NCBI GenBank assembly: GCA_038748065.1
Contig: JBCDJG010000022.1
Span: forward strand, 12,927 to 76,926
Reading direction: 5' to 3'
DNA from: JBCDJG01 sp038748065
Lineage (GTDB): Bacteria > Pseudomonadota > Gammaproteobacteria > Pseudomonadales > Halieaceae
DNA: 64,000 nucleotides
Shown: positions 1 through 8,334 of the stretch, one piece after another
Layout: every line of letters begins with the position of its first letter
Position numbering within the stretch: the first letter of the stretch is position 1
Made by a program: the position numbers and the translations under genes
The notes under the pieces: model-generated
Seen by the model: the letters and a program-made list of their open reading frames with translations, nothing else
What the model was told of the DNA's origin: nothing
Databases searched by the model: none

Positions 1-1077
1 CCCCACCGGAATATCGTTCTGCTTGGCCCAGCGGATAAAGTCCATCACGATCAGGAAGTAGCCAGGGAAACCCATCTCAATGATGGTATCGAGCTCAAAA
101 TCGAGCCGCTCGCGATAAACCTGCTGATGCGTGGCGAAGTCTGCGGCGGCTGGGTCGAACAGCACCTGTAGTCGCGTATCCAGGCCCTGATGCGATAGCT
201 GCCGGAAGAACTCGTCCATGGTCAGCCCCTTCGGCACCGGATAGTCCGGCAGATAGGGCTTACCAAGCTCCAGCACCAGGCCGCAGCGGCGGGCAATGGC
301 AACCGAGTTCTCCAGAGCTTCAGGTATGTCAGCAAACAGCTCGGCCATCTCCTGGGGTGAGCGCAGATACTGCTGTTCGGTATAGAGCCGGGGGCGCCTC
401 GGGTCATCCAGCGAACGGCCGTCACCGATGCAAACCCTGGCCTCGTGTGCCTCGAACTCATCGGCATCCAGGAAGCGCACATCGTTGGTTGCAACCACGG
501 GTAGCTGTAGGCGCTCGGCCAGCGCGAGAGCACTGTGTAGATGCGCCTCATCGCCCTCGCGACCGGTACGGTGCAATTCAAGATAAAAGCGCCCCGGCAG
601 CAGATCCGCCCAGAACCGCGCCCGGCGCTCCGCCAGTTCCGACCGCTCGCCAAGCAAGGCCTGGCCAACATCACCGGCGGCGCCCGCCGAGAGCCCAATC
701 AGGCCATCCGCGTAGTCAGGCAGCCAGGCACGATCCACCAGCGGAACGCCCAGACGCTGGCCTTCGGTATAGGCACGGGACATAAGTTCGGTGAGGTTGC
801 GATAGCCGGTTTCGTTCATCGCCAGCAGGCAAAACGGATAGCTGCGCTCCGCGTCATCGCTGTCAATGACCATCAGATCCGCGCCAAAGATTGGTTGAAC
901 CCCGGCCGCGGTTGCTGCCTTGTAGACCTTAACCAGGGCATAAAAGTTACTGACATCGGTGACCGCAACAGCGGGCATGGCGAGCTCCGCGACCCGCTGT
1001 ATCAGCGGTTTTACGCGAACGAGTCCATCGACGAGAGAGTATTCAGTGTGCAGGCGCAGATGTACAAAAGATGCCAT
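1..1077 (-). CDS. dnaE: DNA polymerase III alpha subunit, N-terminal part (runs off the left edge)
   Basis: This is the 5' 359 codons of the catalytic subunit of the replicative polymerase; the rest lies beyond base 1. The N-terminus reads MASFVHLRLHTEYSLVDG, the PHP-domain opening typical of bacterial DnaE, with His6 and His10 in the metal-site motif. Long blocks match the E. coli protein as I remember it, for example LPVVATNDVRFLDADEFEAH, ELFADIPEALENSV and MGFPGYFLIVMDFI near the truncated end. The frame is open to base 1. The ATG at 1077 is the natural start, 9 bp after the rnhB stop, so dnaE is the last visible gene of the lpx-rnhB-dnaE run. The polymerase palm and the C-terminal domains cannot be assessed here. 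Confidence 0.97.
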   Translation of the reverse strand, partial: MASFVHLRLHTEYSLVDGLVRVKPLIQRVAELAMPAVAVTDVSNFYALVKVYKAATAAGVQPIFGADLMVIDSDDAERSYPFCLLAMNETGYRNLTELMSRAYTEGQRLGVPLVDRAWLPDYADGLIGLSAGAAGDVGQALLGERSELAERRARFWADLLPGRFYLELHRTGREGDEAHLHSALALAERLQLPVVATNDVRFLDADEFEAHEARVCIGDGRSLDDPRRPRLYTEQQYLRSPQEMAELFADIPEALENSVAIARRCGLVLELGKPYLPDYPVPKGLTMDEFFRQLSHQGLDTRLQVLFDPAAADFATHQQVYRERLDFELDTIIEMGFPGYFLIVMDFIRWAKQNDIPVG

Positions 1078-1086
1078 CGCCCGATT

Positions 1087-1695
1087 CTACTCCGGCGCTT
1101 CTGTCGGTAACAGGTTTTTCACCGGGGCAAAGCTGCGACGATGAACCGGCGTGACGCCAAGTCGCTGCAATGCCTCCAAGTGGGCGGCCGTTGGATAGCC
1201 CTTGTGCGCGGCAAAACCGTAGCCGGGATAGGTTTCGTCCAGCGCACAGAGCTCACTGTCACGCTGAACCTTTGCAAGGATAGACGCCGCCGCGATCGCC
1301 GGCACGCGGTCATCGCCGCGCACAACGAGCTCGGCGGCATAAGACCATCGCGGCAGTCGGTTGCCGTCCACCAGCACATAGTCGGGCTGTGGTGAGAGCG
1401 CCTCCACGGCGCGCTTCATCGCCAGCAGGCTGGCCTGCAAGATATTCAGACGGTCGATCTCACTAACGCTGGCCCGCGCCACTGTCCAGGCGAGCGCGCG
1501 CTCCCGTATCTCTTCCGCCAGCGCCTCGCGCCGCGCCTGCGTGAGTTTCTTGGAGTCCCTCAGGCCCTCGATCGGCCGAGCCGGGTCGAGGATAACAGCG
1601 GCCGCCACCACATCGCCCGCTAGAGGCCCTCGGCCCACTTCGTCGACACCGGCCAAACCCTCGCCCTCGAAGGCAGGTGTAAACAGATCATCCAT
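1087..1695 (-). CDS. rnhB: Ribonuclease HII
   Basis: RNase HII cleaves the RNA strand of RNA/DNA hybrids and starts removal of single misincorporated ribonucleotides. The 202-residue protein has the signature DEVGRG at residues 18-23 (catalytic Asp-Glu pair) and later DYVLVDGNRLP and a C-terminal AAHKGYPTAAHLEAL block, all typical of RnhB. The frame is open further upstream into lpxB, but the ATG at 1695 gives the usual length. It overlaps the lpxB stop by 8 bp, which points to translational coupling in the lpxA-lpxB-rnhB-dnaE order found widely in Gammaproteobacteria. Confidence 0.95.
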   Translation of the reverse strand: MDDLFTPAFEGEGLAGVDEVGRGPLAGDVVAAAVILDPARPIEGLRDSKKLTQARREALAEEIRERALAWTVARASVSEIDRLNILQASLLAMKRAVEALSPQPDYVLVDGNRLPRWSYAAELVVRGDDRVPAIAAASILAKVQRDSELCALDETYPGYGFAAHKGYPTAAHLEALQRLGVTPVHRRSFAPVKNLLPTEAPE

Positions 1696-2866
1696 CGGGC
1701 GCCACCGCTGCGCCAGGCCCACCCGTGCCTGAAGTCGCGCCTGCGATAGCCCTGGCGCAGCGCTCGGCGTAGCCCAGTGCGAGGCTCTCGTGGAGGTCAT
1801 CAAAGACCGCCAATTGTGCTTCGCGTGCCCTCGGGTCCTGCAGTAGCGGATTGATTGCATCTACCAGGCCAGAGACCGTGGCATCATCCTGAATCAGTTC
1901 AGGCACCACCGCACGACCGGCCAGTATGTTGGGCAGCCCGGCAAATTCAGTCGTAACCATGCGCGAGACCAGGGCCCAGGAAAGGGAGGCCATGCGATAG
2001 GCAACCACCATCGGGCGACGCAGGAGCATGGCTTCCAGCGTGGCAGTACCCGAGGCCAGTAGTACCGCGTCGGCCGCCAACATGGCTTCCCGCGATTGCC
2101 CGTCAATCAGCGTCAGAGGCAGGCCCGGGTAGGCGGAGAGCATGCTTTGCAACTCCGCGCGCCGCTCCGCGTTGGCGGCGGGGAGCACAAAATGCAGGTT
2201 GTTATCGGCGCTGGCAAGGCGGGTAGCGGTTTCGAGAAACAGCGGCGCCAGCATCCGGACCTCGCCGCCCCTGCTCCCGGGCAGTATCGCCAGTATTCGC
2301 CGCTCGCCTGGAAGGCCAAGGCGCTCACGCACGGCCCCAGCCGCGGGTAGGTCGCGCAGTTCATCGGCCAGCGGGTGCCCGACAAATGCGGCTCTGACGC
2401 CGTGCTCTTCATAGATGGCGGTTTCAAAGGGAAAAAGGCAAAGCATCAGGTCTACGGCGCGGCTGATTTTCTTGAGCCTACCGCGGCGCCAGGCCCAGAC
2501 GGAGGGACTGACCAGGTGTGCTGTGCGAATGCCCTGGGCCCGCAGCTTCAACTCGAGGCGCAAATTAAAATCAGGGGAATCAACGCCCAAGAAGAGATCA
2601 GGCGGCTGCTCACTGAAATGGCGATAAAGCTCAGCGCGCATGCTCAACAACTCGGGTAGACGCTTGACCGGTTCGACGAAGCCCATAACCGCCAGACGCT
2701 CCATGGGGAACAGGCTGTTCAGGCCCTCGGCCTCGAGCAGTGGCCCGCCCATCCCCTGCAATGTGACCTCGTCGTAGTGCTGCCGCAGCGCGCGTACGAC
2801 CCGGGAAGCGAGGATGTCGCCGGACGCTTCTCCAACCACAAGCCCCAGGCGAAGTGCGCCACCCAT
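1688..2866 (-). CDS. lpxB: Lipid-A-disaccharide synthase
   Basis: LpxB joins UDP-2,3-diacylglucosamine to lipid X to make the beta-1,6 disaccharide of lipid A, acting at the inner face of the cytoplasmic membrane. The 392-residue protein (E. coli 382) has the N-terminal Rossmann motif GEASGD at residues 12-17, then FLGVDSPDFN, SPSVWAWRRGR and ILPGSRGGEV, all characteristic of GT19 family members. It starts 21 bp after lpxA ends and overlaps rnhB by 8 bp. It is one of four lipid A genes in this run (lpxD, fabZ, lpxA, lpxB). Confidence 0.97.
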   Translation of the reverse strand: MGGALRLGLVVGEASGDILASRVVRALRQHYDEVTLQGMGGPLLEAEGLNSLFPMERLAVMGFVEPVKRLPELLSMRAELYRHFSEQPPDLFLGVDSPDFNLRLELKLRAQGIRTAHLVSPSVWAWRRGRLKKISRAVDLMLCLFPFETAIYEEHGVRAAFVGHPLADELRDLPAAGAVRERLGLPGERRILAILPGSRGGEVRMLAPLFLETATRLASADNNLHFVLPAANAERRAELQSMLSAYPGLPLTLIDGQSREAMLAADAVLLASGTATLEAMLLRRPMVVAYRMASLSWALVSRMVTTEFAGLPNILAGRAVVPELIQDDATVSGLVDAINPLLQDPRAREAQLAVFDDLHESLALGYAERCARAIAGATSGTGGPGAAVAPDG

Positions 2867-2887
2867 CAGCGCAAGCCCACTATCTGA

Positions 2888-3658
2888 CTAGCGAACAATA
2901 CCGCGCTCGGAAGCCAGGATGGAGTCCACCAGCATTTGCACTTCAGGAGTCTCCTTAACCATCGGCTCCAAGCGCTGTAGGGCAAGTTCGAGGGTCAGGC
3001 CCTGACGGTAGACAATCTTGAAGGCTCGGCGCAGCTGGCGCAGGGCGTCCTTGGAGAAGCCGCGTCGCCTCAGCCCTTCGAGGTTAATTGTCTTTGCCTC
3101 GGCAGGCGAACCGCTGACAGTGACAAAAGCCGGCACATCCTTGCCGATCGCCGTGCCCATACCACTGAAGCTGTGCGCGCCGATGCGGCAGAACTGGTGC
3201 ACCAGGGTATAGCCGGAAAGGATGGCCCAGTCACCCACTACCACGTGCCCTGCCAGCGCTGCGTTGTTGACCAGGATCGTATGATCACCAATCTCACTGT
3301 CGTGGCCGATGTGGACGTAGGCCATGAGCAGGTTGTGATTGCCGATAATCGTCTCACCGCGATCCTGGACCGTGCCGCGATGAATAGTGACGTTTTCACG
3401 AATCACATTGTTATCGCCAATTCGCAGCCGCGTCGGTTCTCCATGGTACTTCAGGTCAGGTGTGTCCTCGCCCACCGAGGAAAATTGAAAAATATGGTTG
3501 TTGGCGCCAATGACGGTAGGGCCCTTGATCACCACATGCGATTCCACAATCGTGCCGGGGCCGATCTCGACCTCTGGTCCGATCAGGGTCCAGGGGCCGA
3601 TGACAGCATCTTCAGCCACGCGGGCCGATGGGTCTACGATGGCCTGTTCATGGATCAT
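2888..3658 (-). CDS. lpxA: UDP-N-acetylglucosamine O-acyltransferase
   Basis: LpxA performs the first step of lipid A synthesis, moving a 3-hydroxyacyl chain from ACP to the 3-OH of UDP-GlcNAc. The protein is 256 residues (E. coli 262). It is built mainly of hexapeptide repeats forming a left-handed beta helix, for example AVIGPWTLIGPEVEIGPGTI near the start. The His-rich active-site stretch AALAGHVVVGDWAILSGYTL is followed by VHQFCRIGAHSF, and a helical C-terminal domain carries NLEGLRRRGFS. The ATG at 3658 lies 15 bp after the fabZ stop. Acyl-chain length preference cannot be read from the sequence. Confidence 0.97.
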   Translation of the reverse strand: MIHEQAIVDPSARVAEDAVIGPWTLIGPEVEIGPGTIVESHVVIKGPTVIGANNHIFQFSSVGEDTPDLKYHGEPTRLRIGDNNVIRENVTIHRGTVQDRGETIIGNHNLLMAYVHIGHDSEIGDHTILVNNAALAGHVVVGDWAILSGYTLVHQFCRIGAHSFSGMGTAIGKDVPAFVTVSGSPAEAKTINLEGLRRRGFSKDALRQLRRAFKIVYRQGLTLELALQRLEPMVKETPEVQMLVDSILASERGIVR

Positions 3659-3673
3659 AGTGGCAGGTGGCGC

Positions 3674-4102
3674 TCAGCGGTCGGCGCACAGGATCGTGGC
3701 GGAGGCGCAGAGCTCGCCGTCAACATCGGAGCTGACCTCAAACTTCCATATGCCGCGACGGTCCCCCAGGATTTTGGCGCGTAGCATTACCCGGTCACCT
3801 GGTACGCAGGGGCGCTTGAAACGCAGGTTATCGGCACCCACAAAGTAGTAGATCGACCCATCAGCCGGAGTCTTGTCCATGGACTTAAAGCCAAGTATCC
3901 CGGCGGCCTGGGCCATGGCCTCAACCAGCAAAACGCCGGGGAAAACGGGCTTGTCGGGGAAGTGGCCATCGAAGAAGGGCTCGTTGATCGAGAGGTTCTT
4001 GTAGGCCACGATGGACTCACCCAGGTTAATCTCCACCACGCGGTCTACCAGCAGGAAGGGGTAGCGGTGTGGCAAGTAGTTCCGGATTTCATTCACATCC
4101 AT
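3674..4102 (-). CDS. fabZ: 3-hydroxyacyl-ACP dehydratase FabZ
   Basis: FabZ dehydrates 3-hydroxyacyl-ACP in type II fatty acid synthesis and competes with LpxA/LpxD for the same hydroxyacyl-ACP pool. The 142-residue protein is a single hot-dog fold with the expected catalytic His47 (in FFDGHFP) and Glu61 (in GVLLVEAMAQAAG). The N-terminal YLPHRYPFLLVDRV block is diagnostic. It sits between lpxD and lpxA with short spacers of 21 and 15 bp, the usual arrangement, so it is probably co-transcribed with both. Confidence 0.97.
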   Translation of the reverse strand: MDVNEIRNYLPHRYPFLLVDRVVEINLGESIVAYKNLSINEPFFDGHFPDKPVFPGVLLVEAMAQAAGILGFKSMDKTPADGSIYYFVGADNLRFKRPCVPGDRVMLRAKILGDRRGIWKFEVSSDVDGELCASATILCADR

Positions 4103-4123
4103 CTTGGACAGGGCTCCTTGCCT

Positions 4124-5137
4124 CTAGGGGTGTTGCGACTGTTCCAGCGCCTTCAGGCGCCGGCGAATAGCGTCCAGTTGCGCGAACCCGACCGCGTTGC
4201 GCTTCCAGTCACGGGTCGACGTCATCGGCGTACCCGAGGAATAGGACCCTGGCTCGGTGATCGACTTGGTCACCATCGTCATGCCGGTCACGTGCACGTT
4301 GTCGCAAATCTCGACATGACCAACCACGCCCACACCGCCGGCCAGCGTGCAGTTTGCACCAATAATCGTGCTGCCTGCCAGACCGCTGCAGCCAGCGATC
4401 GCGGTATTTTTTCCGATATGGCAGTTGTGGGCTATTTGCACCAGGTTGTCGACAATGACGCCGTCCTCCAGCACCGTATCTGCCAGCGCGCCGCGGTCAA
4501 TTGTCGTACAGGCCCCGACTTCGACACATTCACCCAGCAAGACACCGCCGAGTTGATGAATCTTCTCCCAGCCATCGGGCCCGGGAGCGAAGCCGAAACC
4601 GTCGCCGCCGATAACCGCCCGCGGGTGAATCACACAGTACCTGCCCATGCGCACGCTGTGCTGTACGCTGGCGCCGGCGTGAATGATGCAGCCTTTTCCA
4701 ATCTCACAGTTGTGGCCGATATAGGCGAGCGCGCCGACCGTTACGTCAGGCCCAAGCACCGCGCCCTCCTCGACCACCGCCTGCGGGCCGATACTGGCAC
4801 TTTCGTCAACGCTGGCACCGTCCGCTACCGTGGCGCTGGGGTGTACACCCGCGGCTTGCTTTGGACTGCGGTCGAACAGGCCGCTGAGACGGGCAAAGGC
4901 GAGATAGGGGTCCTCAGCGATCAGGCAGTCCGAGGGGCATTGGTCGACAAATTCGGCCTGCAGGATAACGGCGCCGGCCAGGGTCTCTGATAGCTGGGTG
5001 GCGTACCTACGATTTGCAAGGAAGCTGAGATCGTCAGGGCCTGCCGCCGCCAGGGTGGACAGGCCGGAAAGACTACGTTCGGCGTCGCCAGAGAAGCTCA
5101 GTCCCAGGCGCTGGGCCAGCTCGCCAAGCGTATACAA
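4124..5137 (-). CDS. lpxD: UDP-3-O-(3-hydroxyacyl)glucosamine N-acyltransferase
   Basis: LpxD adds the N-linked 3-hydroxyacyl chain in the third step of lipid A synthesis. The protein is 337 residues (E. coli 341). It has an N-terminal uridine-binding domain (YTLGELAQRLGL and DDLSFLANRRYA), a hexapeptide-repeat beta helix holding the catalytic-type HPRAVIGGDGFGFAP segment, and a C-terminal helix (RRRLKALEQ). The best start is TTG at 5137, 7 bp after the skp stop, because no ATG or GTG precedes the conserved YTLGEL. A GGAG lies upstream, overlapping the end of skp. The non-ATG start may lower its translation relative to its neighbours. Confidence 0.95.
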   Translation of the reverse strand: MYTLGELAQRLGLSFSGDAERSLSGLSTLAAAGPDDLSFLANRRYATQLSETLAGAVILQAEFVDQCPSDCLIAEDPYLAFARLSGLFDRSPKQAAGVHPSATVADGASVDESASIGPQAVVEEGAVLGPDVTVGALAYIGHNCEIGKGCIIHAGASVQHSVRMGRYCVIHPRAVIGGDGFGFAPGPDGWEKIHQLGGVLLGECVEVGACTTIDRGALADTVLEDGVIVDNLVQIAHNCHIGKNTAIAGCSGLAGSTIIGANCTLAGGVGVVGHVEICDNVHVTGMTMVTKSITEPGSYSSGTPMTSTRDWKRNAVGFAQLDAIRRRLKALEQSQHP

Positions 5138-5144
5138 ATGGAGT

Positions 5145-5663
5145 TTACTCCGCAGCTTGTTGATTCAGCTTGTCGGTCACCTTTGCGGTGATGCTATAGC
5201 CAGCATCCGCGTGGATAACTGAGCCGCGTTGCAACAAAAGACCGATCCCTTCTGTGGCAATGAGCTCACGCAGCACTTCCTGCACGCGAGGTGACATTTC
5301 CTGCAGCAGCGCCTGGCCAGCGGCCTGTTCCGCCTTACGCAGCTTGCCGGTCACATGCTCGAGGTCAGCCTGCTTGTTCTGCAGACGGCCACGCATGGTT
5401 TCCTGCTGCTCCTGGCTCATAACGGCGGCGTCCTTTTGGAAGTCCTTGACCAGGTCTTCGAATTCAGCCTGCAGGCGATCAAACTCGGCCTTATCGGACT
5501 TATAGTCGTCCTGGGCCCGCACATCATTAATCCTTTTTTGTGCCATGTCGGTCTGCAAAATGGCCTCCTGCAAATCAACAACGGCAATCTTACCCTGCGC
5601 CATTGCCGTCATAGGCAGCGCCAGCAGTGCGGCAGCCAGGGTTGCTTTAATCAGTTTAGACAC
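5145..5663 (-). CDS. skp: Periplasmic chaperone Skp/OmpH
   Basis: Skp holds unfolded outer-membrane proteins in the periplasm on the way to the BAM complex. The 172-residue precursor has a Sec signal peptide (MSKLIKATLAAALLALPMTA, then MAQ before the mature GKIAVVDLQEAI). This is followed by a long charged region (roughly residues 45-125, rich in K, E, Q and R) that should form the coiled-coil tentacles of the trimer. The start is GTG at 5663 with a GGGAGA ribosome site six bases upstream. It lies between bamA (24 bp) and lpxD (7 bp), the conserved order. Confidence 0.95.
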   Translation of the reverse strand: MSKLIKATLAAALLALPMTAMAQGKIAVVDLQEAILQTDMAQKRINDVRAQDDYKSDKAEFDRLQAEFEDLVKDFQKDAAVMSQEQQETMRGRLQNKQADLEHVTGKLRKAEQAAGQALLQEMSPRVQEVLRELIATEGIGLLLQRGSVIHADAGYSITAKVTDKLNQQAAE

Positions 5664-5687
5664 GTGTTTCTCCCTACAAGGTAAGTA

Positions 5688-8276
5688 TCAGAAGCCTCGG
5701 CCCAGCGTAAACTGGAACGCTTCTTCGCGATCGAAATCACCGGCATTAAGCGGTTTCGCGAGGCTGAAGGTCATCGGCCCGAAGCCGGTTATCCATGTCA
5801 CCCCAACGCCGACGGAATAGCGAATCTCGCCCCAGTCGACATCGAAGCAATTGATCTGGTTGGACGTGCAGTTGGTGTTGAAGACGTTGCCCGCATCCAG
5901 AAAAAACGCCGAGCGCAATTTGCTGCGATCCTTGATAAAGGGCAAGGGGAACAGGAGCTCGGCACTGCCCTCGATCAGAACATTACCGCCGAAGGGGTCG
6001 GCGCGGCGCCGGCCCTGTACCGTATCGAATTCCAGCTTGCCGGTTTCCGGGTTGCGGATATAGCCGATGTTATTGGAAAAGTTAAGGGGATTACCGTTCT
6101 CGTCGATCTCGGTGACGGCTCGGTCCGTCAGGTAAATCTCCGCTGGCGTACTGCGCGGGCCCAGCGTATTGGCCTCGTAGCCACGCACTGAGCCAAAGCC
6201 ACCGGAGAAGAAATGCTCATAGAACGGCAGTATCACGTTATCGCCATAACCATCCCCATAGCCCAGTTCGGTGCGCAGCCGCAGCGTCCAGGCGCTGGCG
6301 ATTGGGAAGAAAATTTCACCGCGATAATTCGCCTTCCAGAATTCGAGATCGGAGCCCGGCATAGACACCTCCAGCGACACCGACTGCGCCGCGCCGCGTG
6401 TGGCCAAGCGGCCGCGGTTCAACGTCGACTGGTTCCAGCTGCCGGTAAGCGTCCAGTTAAGGAACTCATTGCCGTTGATGTCCAGAAAGCCTGGCTCTGG
6501 CGGTGGCGTCAGGGCAGTGGGCGGAAGCGTGCCGATGGGCTGCAGGGTTTCCGGCGCCGAATAGGTGCCGTCAGCTTGCAGGTTACTGAAGTACCAAAAA
6601 TCGATGCCATCTTCCAAACGAGGGCTGGCTGCAATTTCTTGCACAGCGAAACGGCCTGCGGTGATTTCAGTATCTGAAATGCCGATGCTGAAGCCGAGTC
6701 GCTCTGTCTCCTTGATCGGATAGCCGAAATTGATCGCGCCGCCGAAGGTGTCCGTGGTATAGCTGGCAACGTTGACCTCAGAGAGGTCTGTGGAGCGGAA
6801 GAAGATATTAAAGCCGCGGCTCACACCGTCCTCGGTAAAGTAGGGGTTGGTGTAGCTGAAGTTGTAAAGATCCTGGAAGCGGGAGGAGTTCAGCGCAATG
6901 CCCACGCGCTTGCCAGTCCCGAGAAAGTTATCCTGCTGCAGGTTAATACCCAGTATCAGGCCAGCGTCCTGGGCAAAACCGAAACTCGCTCCGATACTGC
7001 CCGACGACTGTTCTTCCACGGCAAATTCGACGTCGATCAGGTCGTCGGTGCCCGGCACCTCCGTCGTTTCGACCGTGGCACGACTGAAGTAGCCCAGGCG
7101 CTCGAGGCGAATGCGCGATTGCTCGATCGCCGCGGAGGAGGCAGGAGCGCTTTCCATCTGGCGCATTTCGCGCCGCAGCACATCGTCCGCGGTCTTCAGG
7201 TTGCCCTGGAAGCTGATCCGCCTTACGTAAGTACGTTTGCCCGGGTCAACGAAGAACTTCATCGCCACCGAACTTTCGCCCTCGTCTATTTCAGGGATAC
7301 CGGTGACCTTGGCAAAATTGTAGCCTTCGTTGCCGAGGCGTCGCGTCAGGTATTCCTCAGTTGACGTAACCAGCTGCTGAGAGAATGTCTGCCCTTCGGC
7401 AATCAACAGAAAGCGGCGAAGGTCAGACTCGGGCAGCACGAGGTCGCCTGACAGATCTACGGCGCTAACCGTAAATTTGTCACCCTCGGTCACGTTCGCC
7501 GTGATATAGACCTCTTCCTTGTTGGGCGACACAGATACCTGAGTTGAATCGATGCTGAATTGCAGGTAACCGCGGTCCAGGTAATAAGAGCGTAGCGCCT
7601 CAAGGTCGCCACCGAGCTTCTCGCGTGAGTACTTGTCGTCATTCGTAAAGAAGGATAACCAGCCTGTGGTTTGCAGTTCGAACAGGTCCGTGAGGTCTTC
7701 GTCGGAAAAAACCTCGTTGCCGACGACATTGATGTGTTTGATTGCAGCGACGTTGCCCTCGTCGACATCGATGTTAACGGAAACGCGATTGCGCGGCTCG
7801 GAGAGCACCTCGGTCTCGATGGCGGCATCATAGCGCCCCTGCTGGACGTACTGGCGCTGCAACTCCAGCTGCATGCCCTCAAGCGTCGAACGCTGGAAGA
7901 CCTGGCCGACGGCAAGCCCTGCACCTTTCAAGCCATCAAGCAGGGCTTCCGTTTCAATGGCCTTGTTGCCATCGATATTGATCTCGCTGATGCTGGGACG
8001 CTCGGCCACAATCACAACCAGGACGTTGCCATCCCTGCCGAGGCGGATATCGTCGAAATTACCGGTGCCGAACAGGCTTCGCGCAGCCGCCTGCAGCGAC
8101 TGCTCGCTCACCAGGTCGCCCACTGCCAGCGGCATGGCGGCAAAGACGCTACCCGCTGAAATGCGCTGCAGGCCCTCGACGCGGATATCCGAGATAATGA
8201 AGGACGAGTCCTGGGCCTGGGCAAAGGACAAGCCCATCAACAGGTACAGAGCGAAGTAACGTAGGCTGCGCTTCAT
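5688..8276 (-). CDS. bamA: Outer membrane protein assembly factor BamA
   Basis: BamA is the central Omp85 component that folds and inserts beta-barrel proteins in the outer membrane. The protein is 862 residues from ATG 8276 (a TTG directly upstream is ignored). It has a signal peptide ending near AQAQ, about five POTRA domains (roughly residues 25-425; the first opens ISDIRVEGLQRISAGSVF) and a 16-strand barrel. The barrel holds the lid-loop motif SVRGYEANTLGP (VRGF in E. coli) and ends FTLGRGF with the C-terminal Phe signal. It is about 50 residues longer than E. coli BamA, mainly through extracellular-loop insertions, one of them Pro-rich (LPPTALTPPPEPG). It lies between rseP and skp. Confidence 0.97.
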   Translation of the reverse strand: MKRSLRYFALYLLMGLSFAQAQDSSFIISDIRVEGLQRISAGSVFAAMPLAVGDLVSEQSLQAAARSLFGTGNFDDIRLGRDGNVLVVIVAERPSISEINIDGNKAIETEALLDGLKGAGLAVGQVFQRSTLEGMQLELQRQYVQQGRYDAAIETEVLSEPRNRVSVNIDVDEGNVAAIKHINVVGNEVFSDEDLTDLFELQTTGWLSFFTNDDKYSREKLGGDLEALRSYYLDRGYLQFSIDSTQVSVSPNKEEVYITANVTEGDKFTVSAVDLSGDLVLPESDLRRFLLIAEGQTFSQQLVTSTEEYLTRRLGNEGYNFAKVTGIPEIDEGESSVAMKFFVDPGKRTYVRRISFQGNLKTADDVLRREMRQMESAPASSAAIEQSRIRLERLGYFSRATVETTEVPGTDDLIDVEFAVEEQSSGSIGASFGFAQDAGLILGINLQQDNFLGTGKRVGIALNSSRFQDLYNFSYTNPYFTEDGVSRGFNIFFRSTDLSEVNVASYTTDTFGGAINFGYPIKETERLGFSIGISDTEITAGRFAVQEIAASPRLEDGIDFWYFSNLQADGTYSAPETLQPIGTLPPTALTPPPEPGFLDINGNEFLNWTLTGSWNQSTLNRGRLATRGAAQSVSLEVSMPGSDLEFWKANYRGEIFFPIASAWTLRLRTELGYGDGYGDNVILPFYEHFFSGGFGSVRGYEANTLGPRSTPAEIYLTDRAVTEIDENGNPLNFSNNIGYIRNPETGKLEFDTVQGRRRADPFGGNVLIEGSAELLFPLPFIKDRSKLRSAFFLDAGNVFNTNCTSNQINCFDVDWGEIRYSVGVGVTWITGFGPMTFSLAKPLNAGDFDREEAFQFTLGRGF

Positions 8277-8334
8277 CAAATAAAATTCAACCGGATCGCG
8301 CCGGATAGCGGCGTTTCATTATCTTTTCGGCCCG

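Noticed and set aside
3962..4990. 342-codon plus-strand ORF opposite fabZ/lpxD
   Set aside because: It is a shadow frame of the real minus-strand genes; no ribosome site, no family motif, and lpxD reads perfectly on the other strand.
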